The position numbers and the translations under genes are program-made. Source: Pseudomonadota bacterium (GTDB taxonomy: Bacteria; Pseudomonadota; Gammaproteobacteria; Steroidobacterales; Steroidobacteraceae). Taken from it: DNA of 64,000 nt. Below, in pieces: positions 32,599 through 42,351 of this stretch (positions are counted from its first letter, which is position 1; each line of letters opens with the position of its first letter). Under the pieces are notes generated by a model. The model was not told the origin of the DNA. It saw nothing but the letters and a program-made list of their open reading frames with translations, and ran no database searches. The stretch covers positions 1 to 64,000 of the forward strand of contig JAKBCR010000004.1 of NCBI GenBank assembly GCA_021807675.1. The letters are read 5' to 3'.

Positions 32599-33402
32599 AT
32601 GACGACATCCGCGGAGAGCAAGCTGCGCGAATCGGACCTCGCCGGGTGCCTGTCGGACCTCAAGGAGGAGGTGCGGCGCAACCCGGCCGATCCCAAGCCG
32701 CGCATTTTTCTCGCCCAGTTGCTGATGGTGCTCGGCGACTGGGAGCGCGCTTTGACGCAGCTCGAGGTCGTCGGAGAGATGGACGCTGCCGCTCTTCCCA
32801 TGACGCACGCGTACCGTTCGGCCATGCAATGCGAGCGGCTGCGCGGCTCCGTGATGCGGGGCGAGCGCTCGCCGCTCGTCCTCGGGGATCCGCCGCCCTG
32901 GATCGCGCTCCTGCTGCAGGGCCTCGCGGCGCTCGCCGCCGGAAGAACCGAAGACGCGGAGGCGCTTCGCGGCCGGGCATTCGACGCCGCGCCGGCGAGC
33001 GCCGGGCGCTTGAACGGCGTCGAATTCGAATGGATCGCCGATGCGGATCCCCGGTTGGGACCGGTGCTCGAGGTGTTGCTGAACGGTGCCTATTACTGGG
33101 TGCCGCTCGAGCGGATCGCGGCGATTCACATCGATGCGCCGGAAGACCTGCGCGATCTCGTGTGGCTGCCAGCGCAGTTCACCTGGACCAACGGAGGTCA
33201 GGCGGCCGGATTCATTCCCACGCGATATCCAGGGAGCGAGGCCTCGCAGGATGCGGCCATACGCCTCGCTCGCAAGACGCAGTGGAGCGCCATCGGGCCG
33301 GAGTCCTTCTCGGGCCTCGGCCAGCGGGTGCTCGCCACCAGCGCGGACGAGGTGCCGCTGCTGCAGGTACGCGAGCTCGAGCTGCGGCAGGCCGAGCCCT
33401 GA
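32599..33402 (+). CDS. tagJ: T6SS accessory protein TagJ (ImpE family)
   Basis: 267 residues. The ImpE fold is seen as an N-terminal TPR-like part (about 10-70, LRESDLAGCLSDLKEEVRRNPADPKPRIFLAQLLMVLGDWERAL) and a C-terminal domain with PLERIAAIHIDAPEDLRDLVWLP. TagJ interacts with the TssB N-terminus in HSI-I-like systems. It marks this cluster as the TagJ-containing subtype. Confidence 0.9.
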   Translation: MTTSAESKLRESDLAGCLSDLKEEVRRNPADPKPRIFLAQLLMVLGDWERALTQLEVVGEMDAAALPMTHAYRSAMQCERLRGSVMRGERSPLVLGDPPPWIALLLQGLAALAAGRTEDAEALRGRAFDAAPASAGRLNGVEFEWIADADPRLGPVLEVLLNGAYYWVPLERIAAIHIDAPEDLRDLVWLPAQFTWTNGGQAAGFIPTRYPGSEASQDAAIRLARKTQWSAIGPESFSGLGQRVLATSADEVPLLQVRELELRQAEP

Positions 33403-33412
33403 AGGGGCGGCC

Positions 33413-34192
33413 GTGGCGGACCTGACACTCAACGATCGGCTGCAACCCGCGCTCCTCGACCGGTTGCTCGATGACGAGCGTACCGTTGCCCTCATCCGCG
33501 TTGGCATCGAGCGCGCGGCGCTCGAGCCGCTCGGATTGCCGGTCGAGGCGCTGGTCGATATCCTGAGCGCGCAGGGCCTGGCTCTGCAGGCGCGTGACGA
33601 GGCTGGCGGGCATGTCGAGCTGCGCTTCACCGCCTCGCGCTTCCAGGCCGGGCCAGCGCAGTTGCGCTCGCTGCTCATTCGCCCCCCCGGCGCTGCGGCA
33701 GGTATCACGCTGCAGAGCATCGCGGCGCTCGAGTTTGCCGCCGTTCGCAACACGGAGCTCGAGCCGGCCGAGCGGCGCATGCTCTCGCGGCAGAAGCTGC
33801 GGGAGTGCGTCCACCGCGACCTGGGCTGGCTCTTCAACTCGATGAGCCTCGATGCGGAGCAGGACCTCGCCTCCCATCCCGAGGTCGAGCGGTCGGTCAT
33901 CAACTACGGCATGCCATCGTTCGCCGGCCGCACCGCCTCATCCATCGATCCGATGCAGGCCGCCGAGCGCATGCGCCGTGTCATCGAGACATTCGAGCCG
34001 AGGCTGCGGGACGTCCGTGTCAGGCCGCTGCAGACCGCTCGCGGCGAGGCGCGGGAGTCCGGTAACGAAGGGACTCTCGAGTTCACCATCGAGGCGGAGC
34101 TCTGGGGCCAGCCCATCGCGCAGCAGATGACGTTGCGCACCCGTATCGACACGATGAGCGGGGACGTCTCGGTGCTCGAGAGCAGAGACTGA
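33413..34192 (+). CDS. tssE: T6SS baseplate protein TssE (gp25-like), with a large insertion
   Basis: 259 residues from GTG 33413, 10 bp after tagJ. The ends are canonical: LTLNDRLQPALLDRLLDD (4-21), then LRECVHRDLGWLFNSMSLD (129-147), VERSVINYGMPSFAG and the gp25 core. Between them (about 23-123) is roughly 100 residues not expected in TssE, which is usually about 130-180 residues. The insertion is in frame, with similar base composition, and has a beta-rich look (GGHVELRFTASRF). The remaining gp25 domain should still build the baseplate wedge. Confidence 0.85.
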   Translation: MADLTLNDRLQPALLDRLLDDERTVALIRVGIERAALEPLGLPVEALVDILSAQGLALQARDEAGGHVELRFTASRFQAGPAQLRSLLIRPPGAAAGITLQSIAALEFAAVRNTELEPAERRMLSRQKLRECVHRDLGWLFNSMSLDAEQDLASHPEVERSVINYGMPSFAGRTASSIDPMQAAERMRRVIETFEPRLRDVRVRPLQTARGEARESGNEGTLEFTIEAELWGQPIAQQMTLRTRIDTMSGDVSVLESRD

Positions 34193-34209
34193 TCCTCGGG
34201 CGCGCGATC

Positions 34210-36075
34210 ATGGACCCGAGACTCCTCGAATACTACAACCGCGAGCTGCAGTTCATGCGCGAGTCCGGCGCTGACTTCGCGCGCCGGTATCCGCGTGTCG
34301 CGGCGCGCCTGGGTCTCGATGGTCTGGAGTGCGCCGATCCGTATGTCGAGCGGTTGTTGGAGGGGTTCGCATTCCTCGCCGCCCGCGTGCAGCTGAAGCT
34401 CGATGCGCGCCAGCCGCAGTTCACGCAGCACCTGCTCGACATGGTGTACCCGGGGTTCCTCGCGCCTCTGCCGGCCGCGACCGTCGTGGAGATCTCGCCG
34501 GACCTTCAGGAGGACTCGCTCAAGTCGGGGGTGCGGATCCCGCGTGGCAGCGCCCTACGCACGCCTCTCGGCAAAGGGGATCGCACGTGCTGCGAGTTTC
34601 GCACCGCGCAGGACGTGACGCTCTGGCCCCTTACGGTATCAGAGGCGAAATACGTCTCCGGCGCCGGCGCGCTCACGGACCCGGGGGCAACGGTCGACCC
34701 GCGCGCCAAGGCGGCCATCCGCCTGCGCCTCGCGAGCGCCGGCAACCTGCCGCTCGGCGCGCTGCCGGTGGACCGGTTGGATTTCTATCTCAAGGCCACT
34801 CCCGGAATCGCTTCGCGGCTCTACGAGCAGATCCACGCCAACTGCATCGGGGTGAGAGTGCGCTCGCTGCCCGTGGGGACGGTCGGGGAGGCCACCCTGC
34901 CGGCAAGCGCCGTCCTCGAGGTGGGCTTCGAGGACAGCGAGGCGTTGCTGCCCGTCACCCGCACCGGCTTCGGCGGTTTCCGGCTGCTCAGGGAGTACTT
35001 CCTCCTGCCGGAGCGGTTCCGGTTCTTCGGGCTCGAAGGCCTGGCGGCGGCCCTCGGGAATTGCACGGGCGGCGAGATCGAGATCGTACTGCTGCTCGAC
35101 AGGGTGCAGCCGGTGCTCGAGAACGCCATCGATGCGAGTCAGTTCCGCCTGAACTGCACGCCTGCGATCAACCTCTTCCCGATGAGCTGCGGGCGTGTCG
35201 AGCTCACCGGAGCCGATGTCGAGTATCACATCGTTCCGGATCGCAACCGGCCTCAGGACTTCGAGATCTACGGCATCGAGAAGGTGACGGGCCTCGCGCG
35301 GGGCGGCGGCGTGACCTTCCCGATCGAGCCGTTCTATTCCGTGGCGCACCGCTCTGCCGCCAGCGAGGAGCGGGCCTACTACACCGTGCAGCGCCGGCCG
35401 CGGCTCACGGGCGTGCGTCAGGCACGCACTGGCGAGCGGGCGAGCTATCTCGGCACGGAGTGTTACCTTTCCGTCGCGGATACCGCGCGGCGCATCGAGC
35501 GCGGCGAAGCGCCGCAGGCGCAGGTCGAGGCGCTCTGCACCAACCGCGACCTGCCGATCTACGCGAGCTTCGGCAAGGGACGCACGGATTTCCTCCTGGA
35601 GTCCGGGGCGCCGGTGGCGGCGATCCGTTGCATCGCGGGCCCCAGTCCGCCGCGCGGCGCGCCCGCGTGGGGCGAGGGTGCCTGGCGCCTCGTCAGTCAT
35701 TTGTCTCTCAACTACCTTTCGCTCGAGGCGGAGGGAACGGACCTGTTGCGCGATTTTCTCGCACTCTATGCCGATCCCAACGATGCCGTGGCAGCGCGGC
35801 AGATCGAGGGGCTGAGCGCGGTCAGCTTCGAGCCCGTGGTGCGCCGCATGCCGCTTCCGGGACCGATCAGCCACGGTCGCGGGCTGGCCATCACGCTAAG
35901 CCTCGACGACGGGGCCTTCGAAGGCACGGGCATCCTGCCGCTCGCGGCCGCGCTCGAGCGTTTCTTCGGCCGCTACGTGAGTCTCAACTCCTTCACTCAG
36001 CTGCGGCTCGATTCCCCGAGCCGCGGCCGGATCAAGCAGTGGCCGGTGCGCCTCGGCAGCCGGCACATCCTGTGA
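34210..36075 (+). CDS. tssF: T6SS baseplate protein TssF (VasA)
   Basis: 621 residues, starting MDPRLLEYYNRELQFMRESGADFARRYP, the standard TssF N-terminus, and ending with the FGRYVSLNSFTQL region. It forms baseplate wedges with TssE, TssG and TssK. The stop overlaps the tssG start (GTGA). Confidence 0.96.
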   Translation: MDPRLLEYYNRELQFMRESGADFARRYPRVAARLGLDGLECADPYVERLLEGFAFLAARVQLKLDARQPQFTQHLLDMVYPGFLAPLPAATVVEISPDLQEDSLKSGVRIPRGSALRTPLGKGDRTCCEFRTAQDVTLWPLTVSEAKYVSGAGALTDPGATVDPRAKAAIRLRLASAGNLPLGALPVDRLDFYLKATPGIASRLYEQIHANCIGVRVRSLPVGTVGEATLPASAVLEVGFEDSEALLPVTRTGFGGFRLLREYFLLPERFRFFGLEGLAAALGNCTGGEIEIVLLLDRVQPVLENAIDASQFRLNCTPAINLFPMSCGRVELTGADVEYHIVPDRNRPQDFEIYGIEKVTGLARGGGVTFPIEPFYSVAHRSAASEERAYYTVQRRPRLTGVRQARTGERASYLGTECYLSVADTARRIERGEAPQAQVEALCTNRDLPIYASFGKGRTDFLLESGAPVAAIRCIAGPSPPRGAPAWGEGAWRLVSHLSLNYLSLEAEGTDLLRDFLALYADPNDAVAARQIEGLSAVSFEPVVRRMPLPGPISHGRGLAITLSLDDGAFEGTGILPLAAALERFFGRYVSLNSFTQLRLDSPSRGRIKQWPVRLGSRHIL

Positions 36076-37121
36076 GCGCGACGCCGGCGGTGAGCGATCT
36101 CACACGACAGACCGATGCCGAACGGCCCGATGCCGGCACCCTCGAGCCGCTCGAGCGCCAGCCCGAGCGATTCACCCTCTTCGCCGCACTGCGGCGCATC
36201 GAGCAGGTCCATCGCAACCGCCCTCGGCTCGGCGAGTCCCGCAAGGCCGCCGATGACCCGGTGCGGATCGCCCAGAGGCCGCATCTTTACTTCGCCCCGT
36301 CCGAAGTGGCGGGATTCGCGCCTGACGAGGACGGCGTGCCTCGGCTCGAGCAACACTCCTTCGGGGTCTTCGGCCCCAACGGCGCGCTGCCGCTGCACCT
36401 CACGGAGCTCGCGTACGCACGCCGGCATCAGGCCGACGACCCGACCCTCGATGACTTCGTCAACACGTTCCAGCATCGCCTGGCTTCGCTCTTCTACCGC
36501 GCGTGGGCCGACGCCGACCCCTGCACATCGCTCGACAGGCCGGGCGGCGATCTTTTCCGTCTCTATGCCGGGGCGCTGATCGGCATCGGTGCCCCGACGG
36601 CCCGCGACCGCGACGCCGTGCCGGATTACGCGAAGCTCGCCCGCGCCGGCCTGCTCGCGCCCCACAGCCGTCCGGCGCAATGCCTCGAGCGGCTGGTCGC
36701 GGATTACTTCGGGCTCGAGGCGCAGCTCGTGCAATTCGTAGGCGAATGGCTGCCCATCCCGCCGCAGGCTCGCCTGAGGCTCGCAGAGGAAGGCGCGGCG
36801 CTCGGCGTCGGCGCGACGCTGGGCGAGATGACTTGGCAGTGTCAGACCCGCTTCGAGATCGTGCTGGGCCCGCTCGCGATCGGGGAGTTCGTCAACTTCC
36901 TGCCCGGCGCGCGCGGACTCGAGCAGCTGCGCGCGCTCGTCAAGCTCTACACCAACGGTGAATGGTCGTGGCAACTCCGGCTCCTCATGGAGCCCGCCGC
37001 GCTGCCGCCGCTTCGGCTCGGCGAGAGCGGCTGGCTCGGCTGGACGAGCTGGCTGGGCGAGCGCAGAACGGCGGCGCGGGATGCCCTCATCGAAGGCTCG
37101 GAGCCGGCCGCCTCGGCCTGA
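36072..37121 (+). CDS. tssG: T6SS baseplate protein TssG (VasB)
   Basis: 349 residues from GTG 36072, overlapping the tssF stop by 4 bp. Family motifs include FTLFAALRRIEQVHRNRPRLG, the HLYFAPSEVAGF region, FGVFGPNGALPLHLTE and LEQLRALVKLYTNGEWSW. It is the TssF partner in the baseplate wedge. The first 25 residues are a disordered polar tail. Confidence 0.95.
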   Translation: MSATPAVSDLTRQTDAERPDAGTLEPLERQPERFTLFAALRRIEQVHRNRPRLGESRKAADDPVRIAQRPHLYFAPSEVAGFAPDEDGVPRLEQHSFGVFGPNGALPLHLTELAYARRHQADDPTLDDFVNTFQHRLASLFYRAWADADPCTSLDRPGGDLFRLYAGALIGIGAPTARDRDAVPDYAKLARAGLLAPHSRPAQCLERLVADYFGLEAQLVQFVGEWLPIPPQARLRLAEEGAALGVGATLGEMTWQCQTRFEIVLGPLAIGEFVNFLPGARGLEQLRALVKLYTNGEWSWQLRLLMEPAALPPLRLGESGWLGWTSWLGERRTAARDALIEGSEPAASA

Positions 37122-37156
37122 AACCCGGAAATGGCCACGATTCCCAAGGTACCCAA

Positions 37157-39880
37157 ATGAGTGACATCAGCCGCGCCGCACTTTTCGGCAAGCTCAACAG
37201 TCTCGCCTACAAGGCGGTGGAGGGAGCGACGGTGTTCTGCAAGCTCCGGGGCAATCCCTACGTCGAGCTGTCGCACTGGATGCACCAAGTGATGCAGCTT
37301 CAGAGCTCAGATCTGCACTGCATCGTGCGCGCCCTCGAACTCGATGCGGGGCGTCTGTCGCGCGACCTGACCGCCTCGCTCGACCGGCTGCCGCGGGGCT
37401 CCACGGCCATATCGGACCTTTCGCCGCATCTCGTCGATGCCGTGGAGCGCGCGTGGGTATGGGCCACCCTCAAGTACCAGAACTCGCAGATCCGCACCGG
37501 ACACATCCTGCTCGCATTGCTTAAAACGCCGGGGCTGCGATCGGTGGCGTTCGGCATCTCCCGGGAGCTCGAGAACATTCGCGCCGATCAGCTGGCCGAC
37601 GAGCTCGAGGCCATGACCGCCCAATCCCCGGAAACGGCGCTCACCGCGGCCGACGGCACGGGGCTCGGGGCGTCAGGAGAGCCCGGCGAGGCGAGTGGTG
37701 CGCTCGCGCCGGCGCAGCTCGGCAAGCAGGAGGCGCTCAAGCGCTTCACGGTGAATCTCACCGAGCAGGCGAAGCTCGGCAAGATCGACCCCGTCGTCGG
37801 CCGCGACGATGAGATCCGACAGATCGTCGACATCCTGATGCGCCGGCGTCAGAACAACCCCATTCTCACCGGCGAGGCCGGGGTGGGCAAGACGGCGGTG
37901 GCCGAAGGCTTCGCACGGCGCATCGCATCGGGAGACGTTCCTCCGATGCTCAAAGACGTCTCGCTCCTGACGCTCGACGTCGGCCTGCTGCAAGCCGGCG
38001 CGAGCATGAAGGGCGAGTTCGAGCAACGCCTGCGGCAGGTGATTGACGAGGTGCATGCCTCGCCGAAGCCGATCGTGCTCTTCATCGACGAGGTGCACAC
38101 GCTCGTCGGCGCAGGCGGGGCCGCGGGGACGGGAGACGCGGCCAATCTTCTCAAGCCTGCGCTCGCTCGGGGCACGCTGCGTACCATCGGCGCGACCACC
38201 TGGGCTGAGTACAAGAAGTACATCGAGAAGGATCCCGCGCTGACGCGCCGCTTCCAGACGGTGAAGATCGAGGAGCCGGAAGAAAGCCGGGCCACCCTGA
38301 TGTTGCGGGGGATCGTGTCGGCCATGGAGAAGCACCACCGGGTCCAGGTGCTCGACAGCGCCCTGGAGTCGGCAGTCAAGCTCTCGCATCGCTACATTCC
38401 CGACCGGCAGCTGCCCGATAAGGCGGTAAGCCTGCTCGATACCGCCTGTGCCCGTGTCGCGGTGAGCCATCACGCCACGCCCGCGGAGGTGGAGGACAGC
38501 CAACGCCGCATCGAGGCGCTCGAGACCGAGCGGCAGATCATCGCGCGGGAAGGCGCGATCGGCGTCGATATCGCGGATCGGGCGCGCAATGTCGAGGAGG
38601 CGCTGAAAATCGAGCGCCAGCGGCTCGAGGAGCTGCGCGCCGCGTGGGCGAAGGAAAAAGCGCTGGTCGAGGAGATCCTGGCGCTGCGCGGCAGGCTTCG
38701 CGAGGCGACCGGCCATGCCGACAGTGCGCCGGCGGCAGCAGGTGCCGCGGAGGCGGTCGCAGCAACCCCGCCGCGCCTGTCGGAGGCGGAGCAGCAGGAA
38801 GCGCGCGGCCGCCTGAAGGAGTTGCAGGCGGCGCTCACCGCGGTCCAGGGCGATCATCCGTTGGTCCTGCCGAGTGTCGAGGCTCAGGCGGTTGCCTCGG
38901 TGGTTGCCGATTGGACGGGCATTCCGGTGGGCCGGATGGTCAAGGACGAGGTTGCGACCGTGCTCAACCTCGCCGGCACGCTCGGCCACCGTGTGGTCGG
39001 ACAGGATCACGCACTCGAGATGATCACCCGGCGCGTGCAGACCGCGCGCGCCGGTCTCGAGAATCCCAACAAGCCGATCGGCGTCTTCATGCTCGCGGGC
39101 CCGTCCGGCGTGGGCAAGACGGAGACCGCGCTCGCGCTCGCCGAAGCCCTGTACGGGGGCGAGCAGAATCTCATCACCATCAACATGAGCGAGTTTCAGG
39201 AGGCGCACACCGTCTCGACGCTGAAAGGCGCGCCTCCCGGGTACGTTGGCTACGGGGAGGGCGGGGTCCTCACGGAGGCCGTCCGCCGGCGTCCCTACAG
39301 CGTCGTGCTGCTCGACGAGGTCGAGAAGGCGCATCCTGACGTACACGAGATCTTCTTCCAGGTCTTCGACAAGGGAATGATGGAGGATGGCGAGGGGCGG
39401 CTCATCGACTTCAAGAACACCCTCATCATCCTGACGACCAACGCCGGGACCGATCTCATCATGAATCTCTGCAAGGATCCGGAGCTCCTGCCGCAGCCCG
39501 AGGGGATCGCGAAGGCGCTGCGCGCGCCGCTCCTGAAGACATTTCCGCCGGCGCTGCTGGGCCGCATCGTGATCATACCCTACTATCCCTTGAGCGATGC
39601 GGTGCTGGGCCGCATCATCCGGTTGCAGCTCGACCGCGTCGTCGCGCGCATCGCGAGCCAACATGCGGCGACCCTCGAGTACGCGGGCGATGTGGTGACG
39701 CTGATCGCGGCGCGTTGCACCGAGCCGGAGAGCGGCGGCCGCATGATCGACGCCATCGTGACCAATACGCTCCTGCCCTCGATCAGCCGCGAGCTCCTCG
39801 GCCGGATCTCCTCGGGCGTATCGACCAGCAGCATAGCGGTCTCCGTGGCGAACGGGGACTTCACGTACCGGTTCCAGTGA
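37157..39880 (+). CDS. clpV: T6SS sheath-disassembly ATPase ClpV (TssH)
   Basis: 907 residues from ATG 37157. It has an N-terminal double Clp domain, two AAA+ modules with Walker A GEAGVGKTA (about residue 237) and GPSGVGKTE (about 646), and a short middle coiled coil (about 450-510). This is the ClpV1 layout. It disassembles contracted TssBC sheath. Confidence 0.96.
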   Translation: MSDISRAALFGKLNSLAYKAVEGATVFCKLRGNPYVELSHWMHQVMQLQSSDLHCIVRALELDAGRLSRDLTASLDRLPRGSTAISDLSPHLVDAVERAWVWATLKYQNSQIRTGHILLALLKTPGLRSVAFGISRELENIRADQLADELEAMTAQSPETALTAADGTGLGASGEPGEASGALAPAQLGKQEALKRFTVNLTEQAKLGKIDPVVGRDDEIRQIVDILMRRRQNNPILTGEAGVGKTAVAEGFARRIASGDVPPMLKDVSLLTLDVGLLQAGASMKGEFEQRLRQVIDEVHASPKPIVLFIDEVHTLVGAGGAAGTGDAANLLKPALARGTLRTIGATTWAEYKKYIEKDPALTRRFQTVKIEEPEESRATLMLRGIVSAMEKHHRVQVLDSALESAVKLSHRYIPDRQLPDKAVSLLDTACARVAVSHHATPAEVEDSQRRIEALETERQIIAREGAIGVDIADRARNVEEALKIERQRLEELRAAWAKEKALVEEILALRGRLREATGHADSAPAAAGAAEAVAATPPRLSEAEQQEARGRLKELQAALTAVQGDHPLVLPSVEAQAVASVVADWTGIPVGRMVKDEVATVLNLAGTLGHRVVGQDHALEMITRRVQTARAGLENPNKPIGVFMLAGPSGVGKTETALALAEALYGGEQNLITINMSEFQEAHTVSTLKGAPPGYVGYGEGGVLTEAVRRRPYSVVLLDEVEKAHPDVHEIFFQVFDKGMMEDGEGRLIDFKNTLIILTTNAGTDLIMNLCKDPELLPQPEGIAKALRAPLLKTFPPALLGRIVIIPYYPLSDAVLGRIIRLQLDRVVARIASQHAATLEYAGDVVTLIAARCTEPESGGRMIDAIVTNTLLPSISRELLGRISSGVSTSSIAVSVANGDFTYRFQ

Positions 39881-39896
39881 GAGACGCGAGACACCG

Positions 39897-41849
39897 ATGC
39901 CGACGGCAACCCAGAAATCCCGCCTCTTCCAGCTGAAGACTCCTCTCGGCAAGGACGTGCTCCTCCTGCGGCGCATGACGGGCAGCGAGGCCCTGGGCCG
40001 GCCGTTCGAATGGGACCTCGACCTGCTCAGCGAGCGCGGCGACATCGAGGCCGAGCAGCTCCTCGGCCAGAAAGTTGCCGTGGCGTGCACGCTGCCGGGC
40101 GGAAACAAGCGCCATTTCCACGGATACGTGACCGAGTTCGGCCAGGAGGGCTGGGTGCAGCGCTATCACTGTTACCGGGCCATCGTGAAGCCGTGGTACT
40201 GGCTGCTGACGCGGACGGCCGACTGCCGCATCTTCCAGGACTTGGCGGTCCCGCAGATCTTCGAGCAGGTCGTCAAGCAGTATGGCTTCACCGACTATCG
40301 TCTCAAGCTCTCCGGCAGCTACGAGGCTCGCGAGTACTGCGTGCAGTACCGTGAGACGGACTTCGAGTTCCTCTCGCGCCTGCTCGAGGAAGAGGGCATC
40401 TACTACTTCTTCGAGCACTCCGAGTCCGCTCATACGCTGGTGCTCGTCGACGATCCGGGCCAACACGAAACGGTCGCGGGATACGAGAAGGTGCCGTTCT
40501 ATCCGCCCGGCGGTCCCGATATCAGGCGGGAGCGGGACCACCTTCAGGCCTGGACCTGCACCAAGAGCGTGCGCACCGGCACCTTCGCCACGACCGATTT
40601 CGACTTCGAGGCGCCCCGCAAGTCGCTCGCGGCGACCGAGAGCATTTCCCGCTCGCACGACCAGTCGCATTTCGAGGTGTTCGACTATCCGGGCGAGCCC
40701 GATCAGCTGACCGGACAACAGGCCTCGCAAGTTGCCAAGCTGCGCATCCAGGAGCTGCAGGCGAACTACATGCTCGCGCGCGGCGACGGCAATGCGGCAG
40801 GCCTCGCGACGGGATACCGCTTCACCCTCGAGCTGCATCCGCGGAAGGACCTCAACACCGAGTATCTCATCACTCGTGCGCGCTACTCTCTGGCTTCCGA
40901 CGCCTACGAAGGTGGTCAGGCGGAGGTCGGCGACGACATCGCCGTATCCATCGAGGCCATCGACGCGAAGACCCACTTTCGCCCTGAACGGCTCACGGCC
41001 AAGCCAGTGGTGCGCGGCGCGCAGACGGCGATGGTGGTGGGAAAAGCGGGTGAGGAAATCTACACCGACAAATATGGACGGGTGAAGGTGCAGTTCCACT
41101 GGGACCGCTACGGCAAGCAGGACGAGAAGAGCTCCTGCTGGGTGCGGGTTGCGCAGCTCTGGGCCGGCAAAGCGTGGGGAGGCATCCATATCCCGCGCAT
41201 CGGGCAGGAGGTGATCGTCAGCTTCCTGGAAGGCGATCCGGACCGCCCGATCATCACCGGACGGGTCTACAACGGCGACTCGCTGCCGCCTTATGCGCTA
41301 CCCGCGAATGCCACCCAGAGCGGCATCAAGAGCCGCAGCAGCAAGGGCGGCGGCGACGCCAATTGCAACGAGATCCGCTTCGAGGACCTCAAGGGCTCCG
41401 AGCAGCTCTATATGCATGCGGAAAAGGATCACGCCGTCGTGGTCAAGCACGACGAGACGCATTCCGTTGGCCACGACCGCACGAAGACAGTCACTCACGA
41501 TGAGACCGTGAAGGTGGACCACGATCGCACCGAGACGGTGGGCCACAACGAGAGCGTTTCCATCGGGGCGGACCGCGCTCACAAGGTGAGCGGCAACGAT
41601 GATCTCAAAGTGAGTGGCAAGCGCACCGTCAGCGTCGATCAGGACGACAGCGCGAAAATCGGCAAGAATCTCGTGATCGATGCGGGCGAGTCGGTGACCA
41701 TCAGGACCGGCAGCGCCAGCATCAGCATGAAGAGCGACGGCACCATTGCCATCAAGGGCGCCGACATCACGATCGAGGGCAGCGGCAAGGTGACCGTCAA
41801 GGCCTCGGGTAACCTCGTGATGAAGGGCAGCAAGATCCTGCAGAACTGA
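39897..41849 (+). CDS. vgrG: T6SS spike protein VgrG (TssI)
   Basis: 650 residues. It has the gp27-like N-terminal part (KTPLGKDVLLLRRMTGSEALGRPFEWDLDLLS), the gp5 OB fold (GRVKVQFHWDRYGKQDEKSSCWVRVAQLWAGKAWGG) and a C-terminal beta-helix of repeated VxHDxTxxVGH motifs. It ends without an extra catalytic domain. It forms the trimeric spike; the genes downstream probably encode its adaptors and cargo. Confidence 0.96.
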   Translation: MPTATQKSRLFQLKTPLGKDVLLLRRMTGSEALGRPFEWDLDLLSERGDIEAEQLLGQKVAVACTLPGGNKRHFHGYVTEFGQEGWVQRYHCYRAIVKPWYWLLTRTADCRIFQDLAVPQIFEQVVKQYGFTDYRLKLSGSYEAREYCVQYRETDFEFLSRLLEEEGIYYFFEHSESAHTLVLVDDPGQHETVAGYEKVPFYPPGGPDIRRERDHLQAWTCTKSVRTGTFATTDFDFEAPRKSLAATESISRSHDQSHFEVFDYPGEPDQLTGQQASQVAKLRIQELQANYMLARGDGNAAGLATGYRFTLELHPRKDLNTEYLITRARYSLASDAYEGGQAEVGDDIAVSIEAIDAKTHFRPERLTAKPVVRGAQTAMVVGKAGEEIYTDKYGRVKVQFHWDRYGKQDEKSSCWVRVAQLWAGKAWGGIHIPRIGQEVIVSFLEGDPDRPIITGRVYNGDSLPPYALPANATQSGIKSRSSKGGGDANCNEIRFEDLKGSEQLYMHAEKDHAVVVKHDETHSVGHDRTKTVTHDETVKVDHDRTETVGHNESVSIGADRAHKVSGNDDLKVSGKRTVSVDQDDSAKIGKNLVIDAGESVTIRTGSASISMKSDGTIAIKGADITIEGSGKVTVKASGNLVMKGSKILQN

Positions 41850-41862
41850 CCGGAGCGCGATC

Positions 41863-42351
41863 ATGAGCACCGTGGAGCTCGAACTGACAGAGCGCGAGGC
41901 GGCCGCCCCGCTGCCGGCAAACGCCATGTCCGGAATCGTCACCGGCACCCTGATCGGGTTCAAGGACGAGGGCCGCACGCCTCTCGTGCTCTATCCCGGA
42001 CAGCCCGGATCGGCGGCCATCGGCGCGGCCTGCGTGGTCGACCTGCACGGTGCGCACATCGGTCGCCAGGTCGCGCTGATGTTCGAGCGTGGCGATCCCC
42101 GCCGGCCGATCGTGATGGGCGTGCTGCGAGGGCCGCAGCCATGGCCTTTCCCCGAGCAACCCGGCAGCGTCGAGATAGACGCCGACGGGGAGCGTCTGCT
42201 GGTCACGGCCACGGAGCAACTCGTTCTGCGCTGCGGCAAGGCGAGCATCACGCTCACCCGCGACGGCAAGATATTGATCGATGGCGTGTACGTCTCGAGC
42301 CGCTCCTCCGGCGTGCTGCGGATCAAGGGCGGCGCCGTGCAGATCAACTGA
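41863..42351 (+). CDS. DUF6484-type VgrG-associated protein
   Basis: 162 residues. The N-terminal half (about 20-85) looks like a small beta-barrel with GTLIGFKDEGRTPLVLYPG, and the C-terminal half repeats ITLTRDGKILIDG and GVLRIKGGAVQIN beta-strand motifs. Such genes commonly sit behind vgrG with DUF2169 and DUF4150 genes; their role is thought to be in cargo loading but is not established. The stop overlaps the next start by one base (TGATG). Confidence 0.65.
   Translation: MSTVELELTEREAAAPLPANAMSGIVTGTLIGFKDEGRTPLVLYPGQPGSAAIGAACVVDLHGAHIGRQVALMFERGDPRRPIVMGVLRGPQPWPFPEQPGSVEIDADGERLLVTATEQLVLRCGKASITLTRDGKILIDGVYVSSRSSGVLRIKGGAVQIN

Noticed and set aside
34329-36071. Long plus-strand frame running through tssF and into tssG
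   Set aside because: Only its last part (from 36072) is TssG. The rest is an out-of-frame reading of tssF, rich in Arg, Ala and His.
37673-40108. 811-residue minus-strand open frame opposite clpV
   Set aside because: It is the antisense of clpV, whose ClpV domains are unambiguous. High GC creates long antisense frames, and the translated sequence is Arg/His-rich without any family pattern.
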